Counted from the first letter of the stretch, positions 28,763 to 38,375 are shown. The stretch: 64,000 bases of DNA from Neobacillus vireti (GCF_001026695.1 NZ_LDNB01000009.1:1-64000), one strand, 5' to 3'. Numbers and translations: made by a program. The notes: generated by a model from the letters alone, not told the origin.

Positions 28763-29740
28763 ATGAATAAAAAATTAGTTGGCTTTCTAATGATATTTGT
28801 TTTGCTGGCGGGAATTCTTTCTGGTTGTGGAACGAATAGTGCCTCTGGGGGAAAAGATAAAAAGACTATCGTTATAGGAGCAGCAATGCCGATATTTGAT
28901 GATAAATGGCTTTCCTATTTATATGATGCAATTAGAGCATATGACAAAGAACATGACGATGTAGAAGTTAAAATGGTTGATGCAAAAAATGACTCAGGTA
29001 AACAGCTCTCTCAGGTTGAGACATTTATTTCACAAGGTGTTGATGCCATTATTATCGCCCCTGCAGACACAGATACCGCAGGACCGATGGTAGATGCGGC
29101 TAATGAAGCAAACATTCCAGTTATCATTGTTAATAGAAAACCGGATGACAAAGCGATGAAAAAAATCTATGCCTATGTTGGTTCTGAATCTCTTGAGGCC
29201 GGTACCATACAAATGGAAAAAGTCGCTGAATTGATTGGAGGCAAAGGAAATATCGGCCTCATGAACGGGCAATTAGGACAAGAAGCTGCGGCAAAAAGAA
29301 CAGAAGGTAATAAAGAGCTTATTAAGAAGAAGTACCCTGATATAAAAATCGTCCGTGAGGCTACAGCTAATTGGCAAAGGTCAGAAGCTATAACCTTAAT
29401 GGAGAACTGGATACAATCCGGTGAACATTTTGATGCGATTGTAGCTAATAATGATGAAATGGCTATTGGCGCAATTATGGCTTTAGAGGAAAGTGGTAAG
29501 CGCGGAAACACCGTTATTGCCGGGGTAGATGGGACCATTGACGCCTTAAAATATGTAAAAGACGGTACATTAAACATATCTACATTCCAGGATCCCATGG
29601 GACAAGGGAAAGGTGCTGTCGAAGCAGCAATCAAAGCGGTAAAAGGTGAGAAGGCACCTAAAGATAACTTTATTAATATTCCATTCCAATTAATTACAAA
29701 AGATAATGTTGACGAGTTCATCAAAAAGTGGGAGAAGTAA
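28763..29740 (+). CDS. Sugar ABC transporter substrate-binding lipoprotein
   Basis: A 325-residue periplasmic-binding protein of the ribose/inositol type (Peripla_BP_4). The signal peptide ends in the lipobox LSGC, with Cys22 to be lipidated, so it is anchored outside the membrane. Domain motifs such as FISQGVDAIIIAPADTD and IVANNDEMAIGAIMALEESG are standard for this family. It carries the IolR-type promoter and is followed by the ATPase and permease genes, so inositol or an isomer is the likely ligand; ribose-type sugars remain possible. Confidence 0.88.
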   Translation: MNKKLVGFLMIFVLLAGILSGCGTNSASGGKDKKTIVIGAAMPIFDDKWLSYLYDAIRAYDKEHDDVEVKMVDAKNDSGKQLSQVETFISQGVDAIIIAPADTDTAGPMVDAANEANIPVIIVNRKPDDKAMKKIYAYVGSESLEAGTIQMEKVAELIGGKGNIGLMNGQLGQEAAAKRTEGNKELIKKKYPDIKIVREATANWQRSEAITLMENWIQSGEHFDAIVANNDEMAIGAIMALEESGKRGNTVIAGVDGTIDALKYVKDGTLNISTFQDPMGQGKGAVEAAIKAVKGEKAPKDNFINIPFQLITKDNVDEFIKKWEK

Positions 29741-29884
29741 TCAGTAGCTGATTTAGGTGTACAAGAAACTCTGGCACCAAAAGCAGTATAAGTGAAGATA
29801 CTAGTTTATAATTTCCAAGTTGGAGGTCGTTCAGAACGATTCCTGGGCGGCCTCTCTGAAATCATGATATAGGTGGTGACAAAG

Positions 29885-31372
29885 GTGACTGAATATATTT
29901 TAGAACTTGATAACATAACCAAGGAATTCCCTGGCGTAAAGGCTTTAGATGATATCCAATTAAAAGTGAAAAAAGGGACAGTCCATGGCTTAATGGGGGA
30001 AAATGGTGCAGGGAAATCAACCTTAATGAAAATTATATTTGGCATCTATACGCCTGACAACGGAACGTTGAAATTTAAAGGAAAAGATTTAGAGATTTCA
30101 GGACCAAAAGAGGCAGTAAAAAATGGCATTTCCATGATTCATCAAGAATTAAGTCCAGTCCCACATATGACCGTTGCAGAAAATATATTTTTAGGCAGGG
30201 AATTTTCTTATGGAAAGACCGGTTGGGTCAACAATAAGAAAATGATTGAAGAGTCGAGAAATTTATTTGAATCCTTGAATATGGATATTGACCCAAATGC
30301 AAAGATGAAGAATTTGAGCATTGCAAAAATGCAAATGGTTGAGATTGCAACGGCCGTTTCGTATAATGCGGATTTAATTATCATGGATGAGCCAACGTCC
30401 GCAATAACGGAAAAGGAAGTAGAGCAACTATTTGGAATTATCCGCTCCTTGAAAGCAAAGGGAGTTTCTATTATTTATATCTCACATAAAATGGATGAGA
30501 TTTTTAAGATTTGTGATGATTTAACCGTATTCCGTGATGGCAAATATATCGGTACAAAAGGTACAAATGAAATTGATCAGGATACGTTAATTCAAATGAT
30601 GGTTGGTAGAGAAATTAAACAAGTCTTTCATAAAGAAAAGGCAGAAATTAAAGAAGTTGCCTTATCTGTCCAAAACTTATCCTGCAAAGGGAAGTTTCAA
30701 AATGTTAGTTTTGAATTGAGAAAAGGGGAAATTCTTGGAATTGCAGGATTGATGGGGGCAGGAAGAACCGAGGTTATTGAAAGCATTTTTGGTGTTGACC
30801 CATATGATTCTGGTGATATTTATATAAATGGTAAAAAAGTGAAGATTAAATCACCACAGGATGCGATTAATCACAAGATGGCCCTATTAACGGAGGACCG
30901 GAAACTGACCGGTGCGTTCCTACCTATTTCCATTAAAGAAAATATGATTATCTCCAATATCAATAAATTTTTAAAGTTTGGTTTGATTAATCGGAAGTTA
31001 GTAAATGAAAAATGTAATCAACAGGTACAGCTTTTAAATATTAAAACGCCACATATTAATCAACTTATTATGAATTTGAGCGGGGGCAATCAACAGAAGG
31101 TGCTTCTTGCCAGATGGCTGCTGAATGATCCTGACATTCTTATTTTGGATGAACCGACCAGAGGTGTCGATGTTGGGGCAAAATCAGAAATTCATAAGAT
31201 TATGTCAAAGTTAGCTCAAGAGGGAAAAGCAATTATCATGATCTCTTCTGAATTGCCGGAAATATTAGGAATGAGTGACCGGATCATAGTTATGCATGAG
31301 GGAAATAAAAAGGGAGAGCTAGCCAGGGAAGAAGCCAATCAGGAAAAAATTTTAGAACTAGCCTACAGTTAA
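29885..31372 (+). CDS. Sugar ABC transporter ATP-binding protein (double NBD)
   Basis: A 495-residue RbsA/MglA-type protein with two nucleotide-binding domains. The first has a full Walker A (GENGAGKST) and IIMDEPTSA; the second has the usual degenerate loop GLMGAGRTE but a good LSGGNQQK signature and [13 protein letters not shown] at 29885 follows GGTGGTGA with 5-bp spacing and gives [11 protein letters not shown]; the upstream GTG would overlap that site. A GC-rich inverted repeat lies in the 144-bp gap before it. It energises the neighbouring permease. Confidence 0.92.
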   Translation: MTEYILELDNITKEFPGVKALDDIQLKVKKGTVHGLMGENGAGKSTLMKIIFGIYTPDNGTLKFKGKDLEISGPKEAVKNGISMIHQELSPVPHMTVAENIFLGREFSYGKTGWVNNKKMIEESRNLFESLNMDIDPNAKMKNLSIAKMQMVEIATAVSYNADLIIMDEPTSAITEKEVEQLFGIIRSLKAKGVSIIYISHKMDEIFKICDDLTVFRDGKYIGTKGTNEIDQDTLIQMMVGREIKQVFHKEKAEIKEVALSVQNLSCKGKFQNVSFELRKGEILGIAGLMGAGRTEVIESIFGVDPYDSGDIYINGKKVKIKSPQDAINHKMALLTEDRKLTGAFLPISIKENMIISNINKFLKFGLINRKLVNEKCNQQVQLLNIKTPHINQLIMNLSGGNQQKVLLARWLLNDPDILILDEPTRGVDVGAKSEIHKIMSKLAQEGKAIIMISSELPEILGMSDRIIVMHEGNKKGELAREEANQEKILELAYS

Positions 31373-31406
31373 ATTTTTACAAAAATATCAAAGGGAGGTT
31401 CTTCAT

Positions 31407-32405
31407 TTGAGTAATCCAATGAGCAGTCCAGTTTCTACGATTAAAGAAAATAGTAATAAATCCATCTGGAAAGAGAGTATTGCTCCTTTCATGAGCAAAT
31501 ATGGAATTGTATTTATTTTGCTTGCTATGATTATCGTCATGTCCTTTATGTCAGATACCTTTCTTAGGACCCAGAATATCCTGAATATCGTCCGGCAAAT
31601 TTCATTTATCGGAATTGTGGCGATGGGTGTCACTATCGTTATTATTACAACGGGAATTGACTTATCGTCTGGTTCTGTTATCGCCTTAACATCTGTTTTG
31701 GTTGCAAGTGTGGCTCACCCAGGTGATTCGTTGATTGGAGCATTAGCTCTTGGGGCCGGAATCGGTATTGCTTGCGGTGCAGTTAATGGTATTATTACTG
31801 CAAAGGGAAAAATTCCACCATTTATCGCTACCCTAGGAATGATGACGGCAGCAAGAGGTTTAGCCTTACTGTTTAGTGACGGAAGGCCAATTCCAAATTT
31901 GTCAGAATCATTTATGTTCTTGGGGAAAGGTGTCGTAGCTGGCATTCCGGTTCCAATTATAGTGTTTATTTTAATTGGTATTATCTCACATATTTTATTA
32001 AGTAAAACGAAGTTTGGTAAATATACGTATGCTATAGGTGGTAATGAACACGCTGCAAAAATTTGTGGAATTAATGTTGACCGCTATTTAATATTTATCT
32101 ATATGTATGCGGGTTTACTCTCGGCGATTGCGGGGATGATGCTAACCGCAAGGATTAGTGTCGGGCAACCAAGTATGGGCGTTTCTTTTGAGTTAGATGC
32201 CATCGCGGCAGCAGTAATTGGTGGAACAAGCCTATCTGGCGGGGTTGGTACAATTCCTGGAACCATTATTGGGGCATTGATTATTGGTGTATTAAATAAT
32301 AGCCTTGATTTATTGGGGGTATCTTCCTATTGGCAGCAGATCCTTAAGGGTGCGATTATTGTAAGTGCTGTGTTAATTGATTCACGTAAAAATAAAAAGT
32401 CATAA
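31407..32405 (+). CDS. Sugar ABC transporter permease
   Basis: A 332-residue RbsC-type membrane protein with about 8-10 hydrophobic segments. It carries the family's GIDLSSGSVIAL segment and GGTSLSGGVGTIPGTIIGALIIGVLNN near the end. It starts at TTG, 9 bp after GGGAGG. It is the third gene of the binding protein-ATPase-permease operon; together with them it forms a complete importer. The ligand is inferred to be an inositol from the promoter and location. Confidence 0.92.
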   Translation: MSNPMSSPVSTIKENSNKSIWKESIAPFMSKYGIVFILLAMIIVMSFMSDTFLRTQNILNIVRQISFIGIVAMGVTIVIITTGIDLSSGSVIALTSVLVASVAHPGDSLIGALALGAGIGIACGAVNGIITAKGKIPPFIATLGMMTAARGLALLFSDGRPIPNLSESFMFLGKGVVAGIPVPIIVFILIGIISHILLSKTKFGKYTYAIGGNEHAAKICGINVDRYLIFIYMYAGLLSAIAGMMLTARISVGQPSMGVSFELDAIAAAVIGGTSLSGGVGTIPGTIIGALIIGVLNNSLDLLGVSSYWQQILKGAIIVSAVLIDSRKNKKS

Positions 32406-32412
32406 GACTTTA

Positions 32413-32574
32413 ATGAAGAATCCCTTTCCCCTGATTACTAAAAGGGTAGTGGAATATTTTGAGCAGATAGGCATGGTGGAGACGGTTAATCGTATGTTAG
32501 TTAATGCTGTTAAACAGGGAGGGGCTTGCTGTGGCAAGACCTCCTTAATTTTGGCTCAGACACCCACTCAGTAA
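32413..32574 (+). CDS. Short unrecognised ORF after the permease gene
   Basis: A 53-codon frame (MKNPFPLITKRVVEYF...) beginning 8 bp after the permease stop, with no ribosome site. It has a GACCGKTS segment. Codon use looks ordinary and it may be the rest of a larger gene or a small protein translated by coupling. I do not recognise it. Confidence 0.3.
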   Translation: MKNPFPLITKRVVEYFEQIGMVETVNRMLVNAVKQGGACCGKTSLILAQTPTQ

Positions 32575-32672
32575 AGTTTAAAAGCGATAAAGCACGAAAG
32601 CTAATAATAAAATAGCGTAATGGCCCTTTATTGATTGGGAATCTTTACGCACTTTTATTTGCATGCTGTTAT

Positions 32673-33332
32673 TCACACAACTATTTTTATTGCTATTGGT
32701 TTCCTTTGTTCAAACTTATAAATATAGGTAAATCCACATTCCCTCGCTAAATGATAGGCTTCCGTCAGATTGGCGCCAACGGTTTCGGCTTTGTGTGAGG
32801 TCCGATCCGATGGTTAAAATCTCTCCGCCCAACTCCTTGTAAAGTTGGATAATATTCATGGATGGCAGAGTCTGTTTCAAACCTGCTCTGAGACCAGAAC
32901 TATTGATTTCAATTCCAATATTCCGTTCGATGGCCTTTTTTAAAATTTGTTGGATGATTTCCTGATAGTCTTCAAATCGATAGATTCCATACTCTTTATA
33001 GCCATGGCACTTCATTAAATCTAAATGGGCGATCACATCGATGTCAGCTGCTGACACCATATTATACAATTCTTCAAAATATAGCTGGTAGCCTTGTGGA
33101 TTATGTTCATTGAGTACAATTCGAAGTTTTTGGTTGTTTATATTATGGACGGAGCCTAGTATGAAATCTAAATTTAGGTGTTTAAGAGTTTGATCATATT
33201 GATCCGTTAAAAGATGGGGTTCACAAAGTTCTAATCCCGGCTTTTACTGTTAATTGGTCGCGAAATTTCTCCTGGCAATAACGAACCTCACTAAAATATT
33301 TGTCAAAATCCATGTGCCCATAGGTTGGCGCA
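32673..33332 (-). pseudogene. PHP-domain (HisJ-type) phosphatase pseudogene
   Basis: Three reading frames together spell the C-terminal three quarters of a histidinol-phosphatase-like PHP protein. Frame 1 gives YGHMDFDKYFSEVRYCQEKF and ends in VKAG; an extra base near 33238 shifts to frame 2 with LELCEPHLL, FILGSVHNI, IDVIAHLDL and IEINSSGLR up to TIGSD; an extra base near 32808 shifts to frame 3 with SHKAETVGANLTEAYHLARECGFTYIYKFEQRKP. The N-terminal HxH metal site is lost by a deletion that joins it to a DUF1659 gene. It is dead. Confidence 0.8.
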
Positions 33333-33465
33333 ACAACTGATCCACTGTTGCTTCTTTTTTCACATTGCTAAATGTTTTAGATTTGTAAAGTGGATTCCCT
33401 TCGTCATCCATCCCCGCTTCAAACACCAAGCGAAGCTTCGTCCCTAGTAATAATCCCTTTGCCAT
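33250..33465 (-). pseudogene. DUF1659 gene, C-terminus replaced by deletion
   Basis: The first about 43 codons (MAKGLLLGTKLRLVFEAG..., YKSKTFSNVKKEATVDQLL) match the small DUF1659 proteins of Bacillus, and a perfect AAAGGAGGTG site precedes the ATG. After VDQLL the frame enters the PHP phosphatase sequence out of phase and ends after about 28 unrelated residues. The family is about 72 residues long, so by chance the chimera has a normal length. It may still be translated, but is unlikely to work. Confidence 0.7.
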
Positions 33466-34043
33466 TGTTACCACCTCCTTTCACCTTCTATATACGGCTT
33501 TTTAGGTGAAAAGGACAGGGTGGGGGGAAAAATATATGACTGGTAGGGTTATTTTTCCTGGAGGTGAAGGTCCTTTCTTAGGAGTTTTGCTACAACTAAG
33601 AAGATTAATCTATTGCATTGTCGCGAGGCATTGCCTGAAATGGAGGACTAGGTAATAGGCACTACTCAAATATCTATTCTATCTGAAGGAATATCCATGG
33701 TATGGTAAGTATTAGGGGCAAGGGGCAAACAAAAAAGTACCGTGCTCAAAGTCAAATAAGATTGCTAGAAGGGGTGCAAAATCTATTCCGCTTCGAATTT
33801 GATGTAACAAGCATGCAAGGTAATCACTTAAGGTATTTTCATCAAACTTCTTATTAAAAATGGTTTCAGGTACTACTTTATCTTGAAGATTTATTTCTAT
33901 TTTTGTACACCCGAAATTTGTCATTATAGCATGTAAAAATACACCATATTTTAGTAAAATAGAATCAATTACATAGTTGTAAGTCCATTTGACACTTACA
34001 CTTTTTTTGCAAAAAACAGAAATAAAAGAGAAGGTAGATGACC
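33466..34043. other. Gene-poor stretch with one possible gene fragment
   Basis: No intact gene is seen. On the minus strand, 33712 to about 33990 reads as a plausible protein tail (LHAIMTNFGCTKIEINLQDK, then a stretch rich in Asp, Leu and Phe, ending in FAPCP). It has ordinary codon use but no start or ribosome site and I do not recognise it. It may be a remnant left by the same rearrangements that damaged its neighbours. Confidence 0.3.
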
Positions 34044-34796
34044 ATGACTGTTGCCAGTTCACTAGAATTTTTAAATGAAACGCCGATAGATGAAGAACTT
34101 CCTCCATCACAATCTTTATTGCAGCAATATGAAAAGATGATTGTGACAACCTTGCTACGCTCTTTTGCGCTTGATTTTATGATTAAGGACCAAAATGGTG
34201 GGAATGTAGACACTCCATTGACTGCTCGAAAATATGGATTGAAGGATGAGGCCGCCCAAGGTCGGTACGGTAGCCGGGTCGAGTATATGGATAATAGTAG
34301 TTTATATCATAGTGCTCAGAATTATAAAGATAAAAACCGTCAGGCATCGGAATTGAGAGATAAAGGTCAACTTAAAGATTCCTACACCGGGCAAAAAATT
34401 GCACGTAATGAAAGGTACGATTTAGATCATACCATTGCTGCAAAGGAAATTCATGATGATCCCGCTGTTTACCTAGCAAAATTAAACGGAGTGGATTTAG
34501 CCAATTCAGAAACCAATTTAAATCATACCAATTACTCTATTAATCGATCAAAAAAGCAAAAAACTATGACTCAATTTTTAAATGATATGAAGGACAAACA
34601 AACAACATATGATGCCCGTATCAATGAATTGAAGAAAAAAGGGATGTTATCCGATCAAGAAAGAAAAGAATTAAACAAGCTTGATAACTTACGTAAAGCA
34701 AATGCGGAAATGATGAAGGAAGCAGATGCTAAAGCAATTTGGAGAGTATACGGAAAAGCTCGTTTTTTAGCTGAAACGAGCTTTTTGTCATTTTAA
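34044..34796 (+). pseudogene. HNH-type protein, apparently truncated at its C-terminus
   Basis: A 250-residue frame. YTGQKIARNERYDLDHTIAAKEIHDDP followed by NLNHTNYSINRSKKQK looks like an HNH-type nuclease core. Family members I recall, from Firmicute mobile elements, continue well past this point. Here the last about 14 residues (GKARFLAETSFLSF) are encoded by a perfect terminator hairpin, so the natural end has been lost and the frame runs through foreign sequence. ATG at 34044 suits the AGAAGG site better than 34038. The stated domain is by motif only. Confidence 0.55.
34755..34794 (+). terminator. Terminator inside the end of an ORF
   Basis: Perfect 11-bp stem AAAGCTCGTTT / AAACGAGCTTT with an 8-base loop and TT-rich tail, within the last codons of the HNH-type frame. 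Confidence 0.75.
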
Positions 34797-35125
34797 AATG
34801 ATTCCAACGGAGGGATTTTCGTATCGGGGGACAGACCCCAATGTCTGCAACCTTCTCGGGACTATAGCCTCAATTCCACCAGAAAAACATGCCCGCCTTT
34901 TCCCCGCAAATAGTGCCTGACACCTAATTTGTGCCATGTGCCGTGAAAAAGCGGTTATTGGTCCTTTTTATATATTATACTATTGAAGTTAGGAATTTTC
35001 TTACATCCGATTCCTAAAGTATAAGTTCAAAAAAAATTGGAAGCCGAAAAGGCAGCTACTAAAGTTATGGCAGAAGCAACAGCATCTGCCATGAATAGAT
35101 CTTATGGCAGGTGAATGTATTGAGT
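34797..35125. other. Degenerate repeats and a 3' gene remnant
   Basis: The left part holds worn REP-like pieces (GGGGGACAGACCCC; GTGCCTGACACC at about 34913). Positions 35037-35114 read LEAEKAATKVMAEATASAMNRSYGR and a stop. This alanine-rich helical tail has no start and probably is the end of a lost gene preceding the effector gene; its stop overlaps that gene's ribosome site. Confidence 0.4.
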
Positions 35126-36199
35126 ATGATTAAATTGAATGTTAATGAAGTCATGCACGTTAATACAAATATTGGACGAAATATCGTCAAACTTTCAGCA
35201 TCTAAAAATAGCTTGTCATCCCTTTCACAAACGATTGATGCGCAAGTTTTGGCGCGGAGAAATATTGGTGCAAGAATAAATACTGTCTATAAATCTTTAA
35301 CCGAGGTAGAAATGGACCTTAGGAGTCTCGTTCAATTCATCAATGAATCTATGGACAGGTATTCTTCTGCTGATAACCATTTATCGGCCAGGGCATTGAC
35401 GCTTCTTAGCTCCTTTAATAAAAATGCCCAAAATGTGGAAATGAAGGGTACGCAGAAGTCTTCGCCCACTAAAAATAGTGAGCGATGGGATCGAAAAGTC
35501 GCTGGTATCCTGGCGAATTCAGAAATTGGCGCCGCAAGGGATCTTTTAATCGAACTGCCGAAAGGCGCCTTACCAGTCTATTATAAAATCCCCGGATTTA
35601 GGATAGACGGAAAATATATGAAGATATTAAACAGTGAAAATTATAAAGGCGGCGAAGGTTTAGCAAGAAGATACACATTGGATAACCTGACGGCTGGCAA
35701 ATATCCGAACGCGTTGAAATTATATAATTTGAATCGGGCCGTCAGTAAATTAGCGTTAGTCTCCAAGTCCCTACCATGGATGACAGGGGCTGCCGCAGCC
35801 TACCAAGAACTAACCATGCCAAAAAGCATCTCGACAGAAAGAAAGATTAGCAATGCTGTCATCACGGGAGGAACTACTGTTGGTCTTGCCATTGGAGCAG
35901 CAGAGGCGGGGGCTGTTATTGGAGGAGCAGTTGGCTCTGTGATTCCAGTCGGAGGAACGATCGTCGGAGCGGTAGTTGGTGCTGCTGTTGGAGTTGGTAT
36001 TGCCTATGGTGTAGATAAACTTCTCAACTGGAACTTTATCGGTACAGGAAAGGATAAAAAGTCAGTTATGAGTCTTGTAAAGGATTTTTCAGGCGATCAA
36101 GTTGAAAAGGCAGCAAAATCAGTTGGGGATTGTGTTAGAGGAGCTTCTAAATGGATAGGCGGGCTGTTCCATACTGAAAAACCTGCAACAGGTGGCTAA
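35126..36199 (+). CDS. Type VII secretion-like effector with glycine-zipper region
   Basis: A 357-residue protein with no signal peptide. Residues 1-100 are predicted helical, as in WXG100/LXG-type secretion heads. The middle (about 120-230) is not recognised. Residues 248-294 form a Gly/Ala-rich hydrophobic hairpin (GGAVGSVIPVGGTIVGAVVGAAVGVG), a type seen in pore-forming or membrane-inserting toxins. AGGTGA lies 11 bp before ATG 35126; TTG at 35120 is an alternative start. The next three genes follow tightly and end in DUF4176, a domain found beside such effectors. Export by an ESX-like machine is inferred. Confidence 0.6.
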   Translation: MIKLNVNEVMHVNTNIGRNIVKLSASKNSLSSLSQTIDAQVLARRNIGARINTVYKSLTEVEMDLRSLVQFINESMDRYSSADNHLSARALTLLSSFNKNAQNVEMKGTQKSSPTKNSERWDRKVAGILANSEIGAARDLLIELPKGALPVYYKIPGFRIDGKYMKILNSENYKGGEGLARRYTLDNLTAGKYPNALKLYNLNRAVSKLALVSKSLPWMTGAAAAYQELTMPKSISTERKISNAVITGGTTVGLAIGAAEAGAVIGGAVGSVIPVGGTIVGAVVGAAVGVGIAYGVDKLLNWNFIGTGKDKKSVMSLVKDFSGDQVEKAAKSVGDCVRGASKWIGGLFHTEKPATGG

Positions 36200-36239
36200 C
36201 AGGCTGAAAGTAAATTACATGCCGGAAGGAGAACAAAAG

Positions 36240-36992
36240 ATGAAATATAAATTTTCCGCAATTGAAATGGCCCTGTTATGTTCCATTTTTCAACATCCCT
36301 TACCATTAATAGTAGAGGATTCGTTTGGAAATGTCTCGGAAAAGGATATGCGTAAGGAGGAGGAGTTTGTCCTTAAGGATTTCAAAAATCGGGGATATTT
36401 TTCAGTGGATGATACCGATTATAGTATGCGTGTAGACGAAACGCTTACCGAAACACTCATGTGTTGTTTTCAGGCTGATAAAGTGGTGTCACTGCTTGAA
36501 GGTGAACAGATAAACAGTGCTTTTTATCTCACTTCGGGGCAAAATGTGCTAATAAAGAAAGTGAGTGGACTATATGAAGTAACCCTTTTTGAAAATGAAG
36601 AAGAGTTTAGCGAAAGCTTCTTAACGGCAATCCATTTGAAACAAAGCGAAAACACTCTGGAAGTTCCCCCGTTTCATTTTCAGTTAGCAGCAAAACAGTT
36701 TGAAAAATTACTTACATACTATGAAAAAAATAAAAATGAAAAGATGAAGGAGCTATGTAAGGAGAATTTTCCCGAGTGTAAAATGATTCTCGATCATATC
36801 CATTTACATGATTCCATAATTATTCTTACTGAATATATCGGGAAACCTTGTACAATCTTAACAAAGTTTCATTGTTATCTTGGCGGAATCAGTTTCATTA
36901 AAAGCATTTATTCGGAAGATGGAGATTACGTCATTTTGGCCCGATATCCTTTTGGGGATTTACCCAATATTCTTTTCGAAACGGAGGTGTAA
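36240..36992 (+). CDS. Unrecognised 250-residue protein of the effector module
   Basis: A soluble, acidic-to-neutral protein without signal peptide or membrane segments. GGAAGGAG lies 8 bp upstream of ATG 36240. Position, size and order (effector, this gene, membrane protein, DUF4176) recall the EspG-like chaperones of type VII systems, but no sequence motif I know confirms that. It could instead neutralise the effector. It is separated from the next start by only 6 bp. Confidence 0.65.
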   Translation: MKYKFSAIEMALLCSIFQHPLPLIVEDSFGNVSEKDMRKEEEFVLKDFKNRGYFSVDDTDYSMRVDETLTETLMCCFQADKVVSLLEGEQINSAFYLTSGQNVLIKKVSGLYEVTLFENEEEFSESFLTAIHLKQSENTLEVPPFHFQLAAKQFEKLLTYYEKNKNEKMKELCKENFPECKMILDHIHLHDSIIILTEYIGKPCTILTKFHCYLGGISFIKSIYSEDGDYVILARYPFGDLPNILFETEV

Positions 36993-36998
36993 TGAGAA

Positions 36999-37661
36999 AT
37001 GAATCTCCCAGAAACGAAATCATTGCCTGCAGAAAGGCGTTTATATCGAAAAAATGTCCTGTTTTTGACGATTTTTTTCTTTGCCATTAATGCCTTTGCA
37101 ACATTGGTAAGCTATCAGTTCTCTTCCGTTGTTCCAAAATGGATAGAATACGCATCATATGCCGTTTTTACAGGAAGCTTTGCGATGTTTATTTACGGCT
37201 TTTGGCTTCGTTCTCGCTACCAATTAAAGCACCAGTTTGGATTCTTCACGTCGATTTTTTTACTATTGATGAGCATTCATTTTTACCTCATCTCAAATAT
37301 CAGTTATCGGGCCGACCAGGATGCCGGCAGGATTGCAGAGCAGGTAAATTTCCTAAGATTTTCATTTGTAGAATATGTGATTGCTGTTGCGTTATTATCC
37401 TTGTTAATCTATATCTTATCATCTCCGAAACTTTTATTTAGAAAGAGTAAAAGTATCAAAGGGTATGTAGCTGCGATTGCTGGAGGCATTTGCTTAGTAG
37501 TTGTGACCTTCGCTGGAATGCTTATGGTTAAAGATGTCTTTTTTGTTCAACCTGAAACGGTGAAAGTACCATATGAGTTTTTAATGGCTTCTGTCATCAT
37601 CGGGTTTGGCAGTATAGCGGTATTCATTCTTATTTATCGTTCAAAGAAGTGGGGGAAATAG
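36999..37661 (+). CDS. Six-helix membrane protein of the effector module
   Basis: A 220-residue integral membrane protein with six hydrophobic segments at about residues 21-40, 48-69, 80-99, 126-144, 155-177 and 188-209. GGAGGTG lies 9 bp before the ATG. No family is recognised. Placed between an effector-like gene and DUF4176, it may give immunity against a membrane-inserting effector or help export. It ends 2 bp before the next gene. Confidence 0.65.
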   Translation: MNLPETKSLPAERRLYRKNVLFLTIFFFAINAFATLVSYQFSSVVPKWIEYASYAVFTGSFAMFIYGFWLRSRYQLKHQFGFFTSIFLLLMSIHFYLISNISYRADQDAGRIAEQVNFLRFSFVEYVIAVALLSLLIYILSSPKLLFRKSKSIKGYVAAIAGGICLVVVTFAGMLMVKDVFFVQPETVKVPYEFLMASVIIGFGSIAVFILIYRSKKWGK

Positions 37662-37663
37662 AA

Positions 37664-37915
37664 ATGGAAAAGTATTTACCAATTGGTTCTGTTGTCCAAT
37701 TAAAGAGCGGCACAAAGAGGATTATGATCTATGGCCGAAAACAGCAGCAATTAAAATCGGATCAAATCTGGGATTATATTGCCTGCCTTTATCCTGAAGG
37801 AAACATTAATGAAGAGTATATGTTCCTGTTTAATCATGATCAAATTGAGAAAATCTATTTTATTGGCTTCCAGGACGAAGAAGAGCTTGCATTTCAGAAG
37901 GAACATTTTGAATAG
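37664..37915 (+). CDS. DUF4176 domain protein
   Basis: An 83-residue protein whose opening MEKYLPIGSVVQLKSGTKRIMIYGRKQ is typical of DUF4176. Members commonly sit in type VII secretion and LXG effector loci of Firmicutes; their function is not established. I chose ATG at 37664, 10 bp after GTGGGGGA. The repeat copy at 37.9 kb begins directly after its stop codon. Confidence 0.8.
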   Translation: MEKYLPIGSVVQLKSGTKRIMIYGRKQQQLKSDQIWDYIACLYPEGNINEEYMFLFNHDQIEKIYFIGFQDEEELAFQKEHFE

Positions 37916-37916
37916 G

Positions 37917-38123
37917 GTTCACTGTCACCGCTCGAATAATCTTGTTTCACAGCATTGTTCCACGGAATAACTCTTTTGACTTCCAAAAAGAATTAAGCCA
38001 GAAATAACCTAGGAAAATTACCTATGTTATTTCTGGTCTTTTCTTTTAATAGATTCCAACTTTACTCCACATAAGTTGCGCAACCGCCGCATTCTGTTGC
38101 ACTCCAGTGTCACGCCTCGAATT
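37917..38123 (+). mobile_element. Transposase-less copy of the REP-flanked 210-bp unit
   Basis: This stretch matches the left part of both transposase elements: CTGTCACCGCTCGAATAAT, the CCAGAAATAAC hairpin, CATAAGTTGCGCAACCGCC, and GTGTCACGCCTCGAATT at its end. Similarity stops exactly at this last REP motif, which defines the mobile unit. It has no gene and would rely on the transposase in trans. The hairpin differs by a few bases from the other copies, showing that it is not a recent duplicate. Confidence 0.7.
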
Positions 38124-38375
38124 ATGCATTCTATTGTTGCAAATTAGCATATGTTTTTATTGATTAGTAAAATTGCACCATGGTATATTTTACCTATATG
38201 GTATAAAACATATAACGTGATTAAGGAGGATGTCGTTTTTTTTTTGCTTTTATTAAAGTCTTTCATATTGTAATAATTTCCTAATAAATTGTACAAAAAA
38301 AGTTTTTTAGAAAGTGTTGGGGAACGATGCCAAATCATTTGCATAGGAAAAATTATGAAATTAGGAGTTAACAAG
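38124..38375. other. AT-rich leader before the hydrolase gene
   Basis: No gene is supported. An AGGAGGATG string and T-runs occur but no frame of use follows. I see no clear promoter. Confidence 0.3.

Noticed and set aside
29173..29724. A 183-codon minus-strand frame inside the ABC binding-protein gene
   Set aside because: It is antisense to a secure gene, proline/serine-rich as expected of a shadow frame, and lacks a start signal.
34050..34150. Extension of the 33.7-kb minus-strand frame into the HNH gene
   Set aside because: The upper part is antisense to the HNH-type frame; only the lower part (33712-33990) looks protein-like, so just that was kept as a possible fragment.
38144..38374. 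A 76-codon minus-strand frame before the hydrolase gene
   Set aside because: AT-rich low-complexity composition with many Lys, Ile and Asn, no ribosome site and no recognisable motif.
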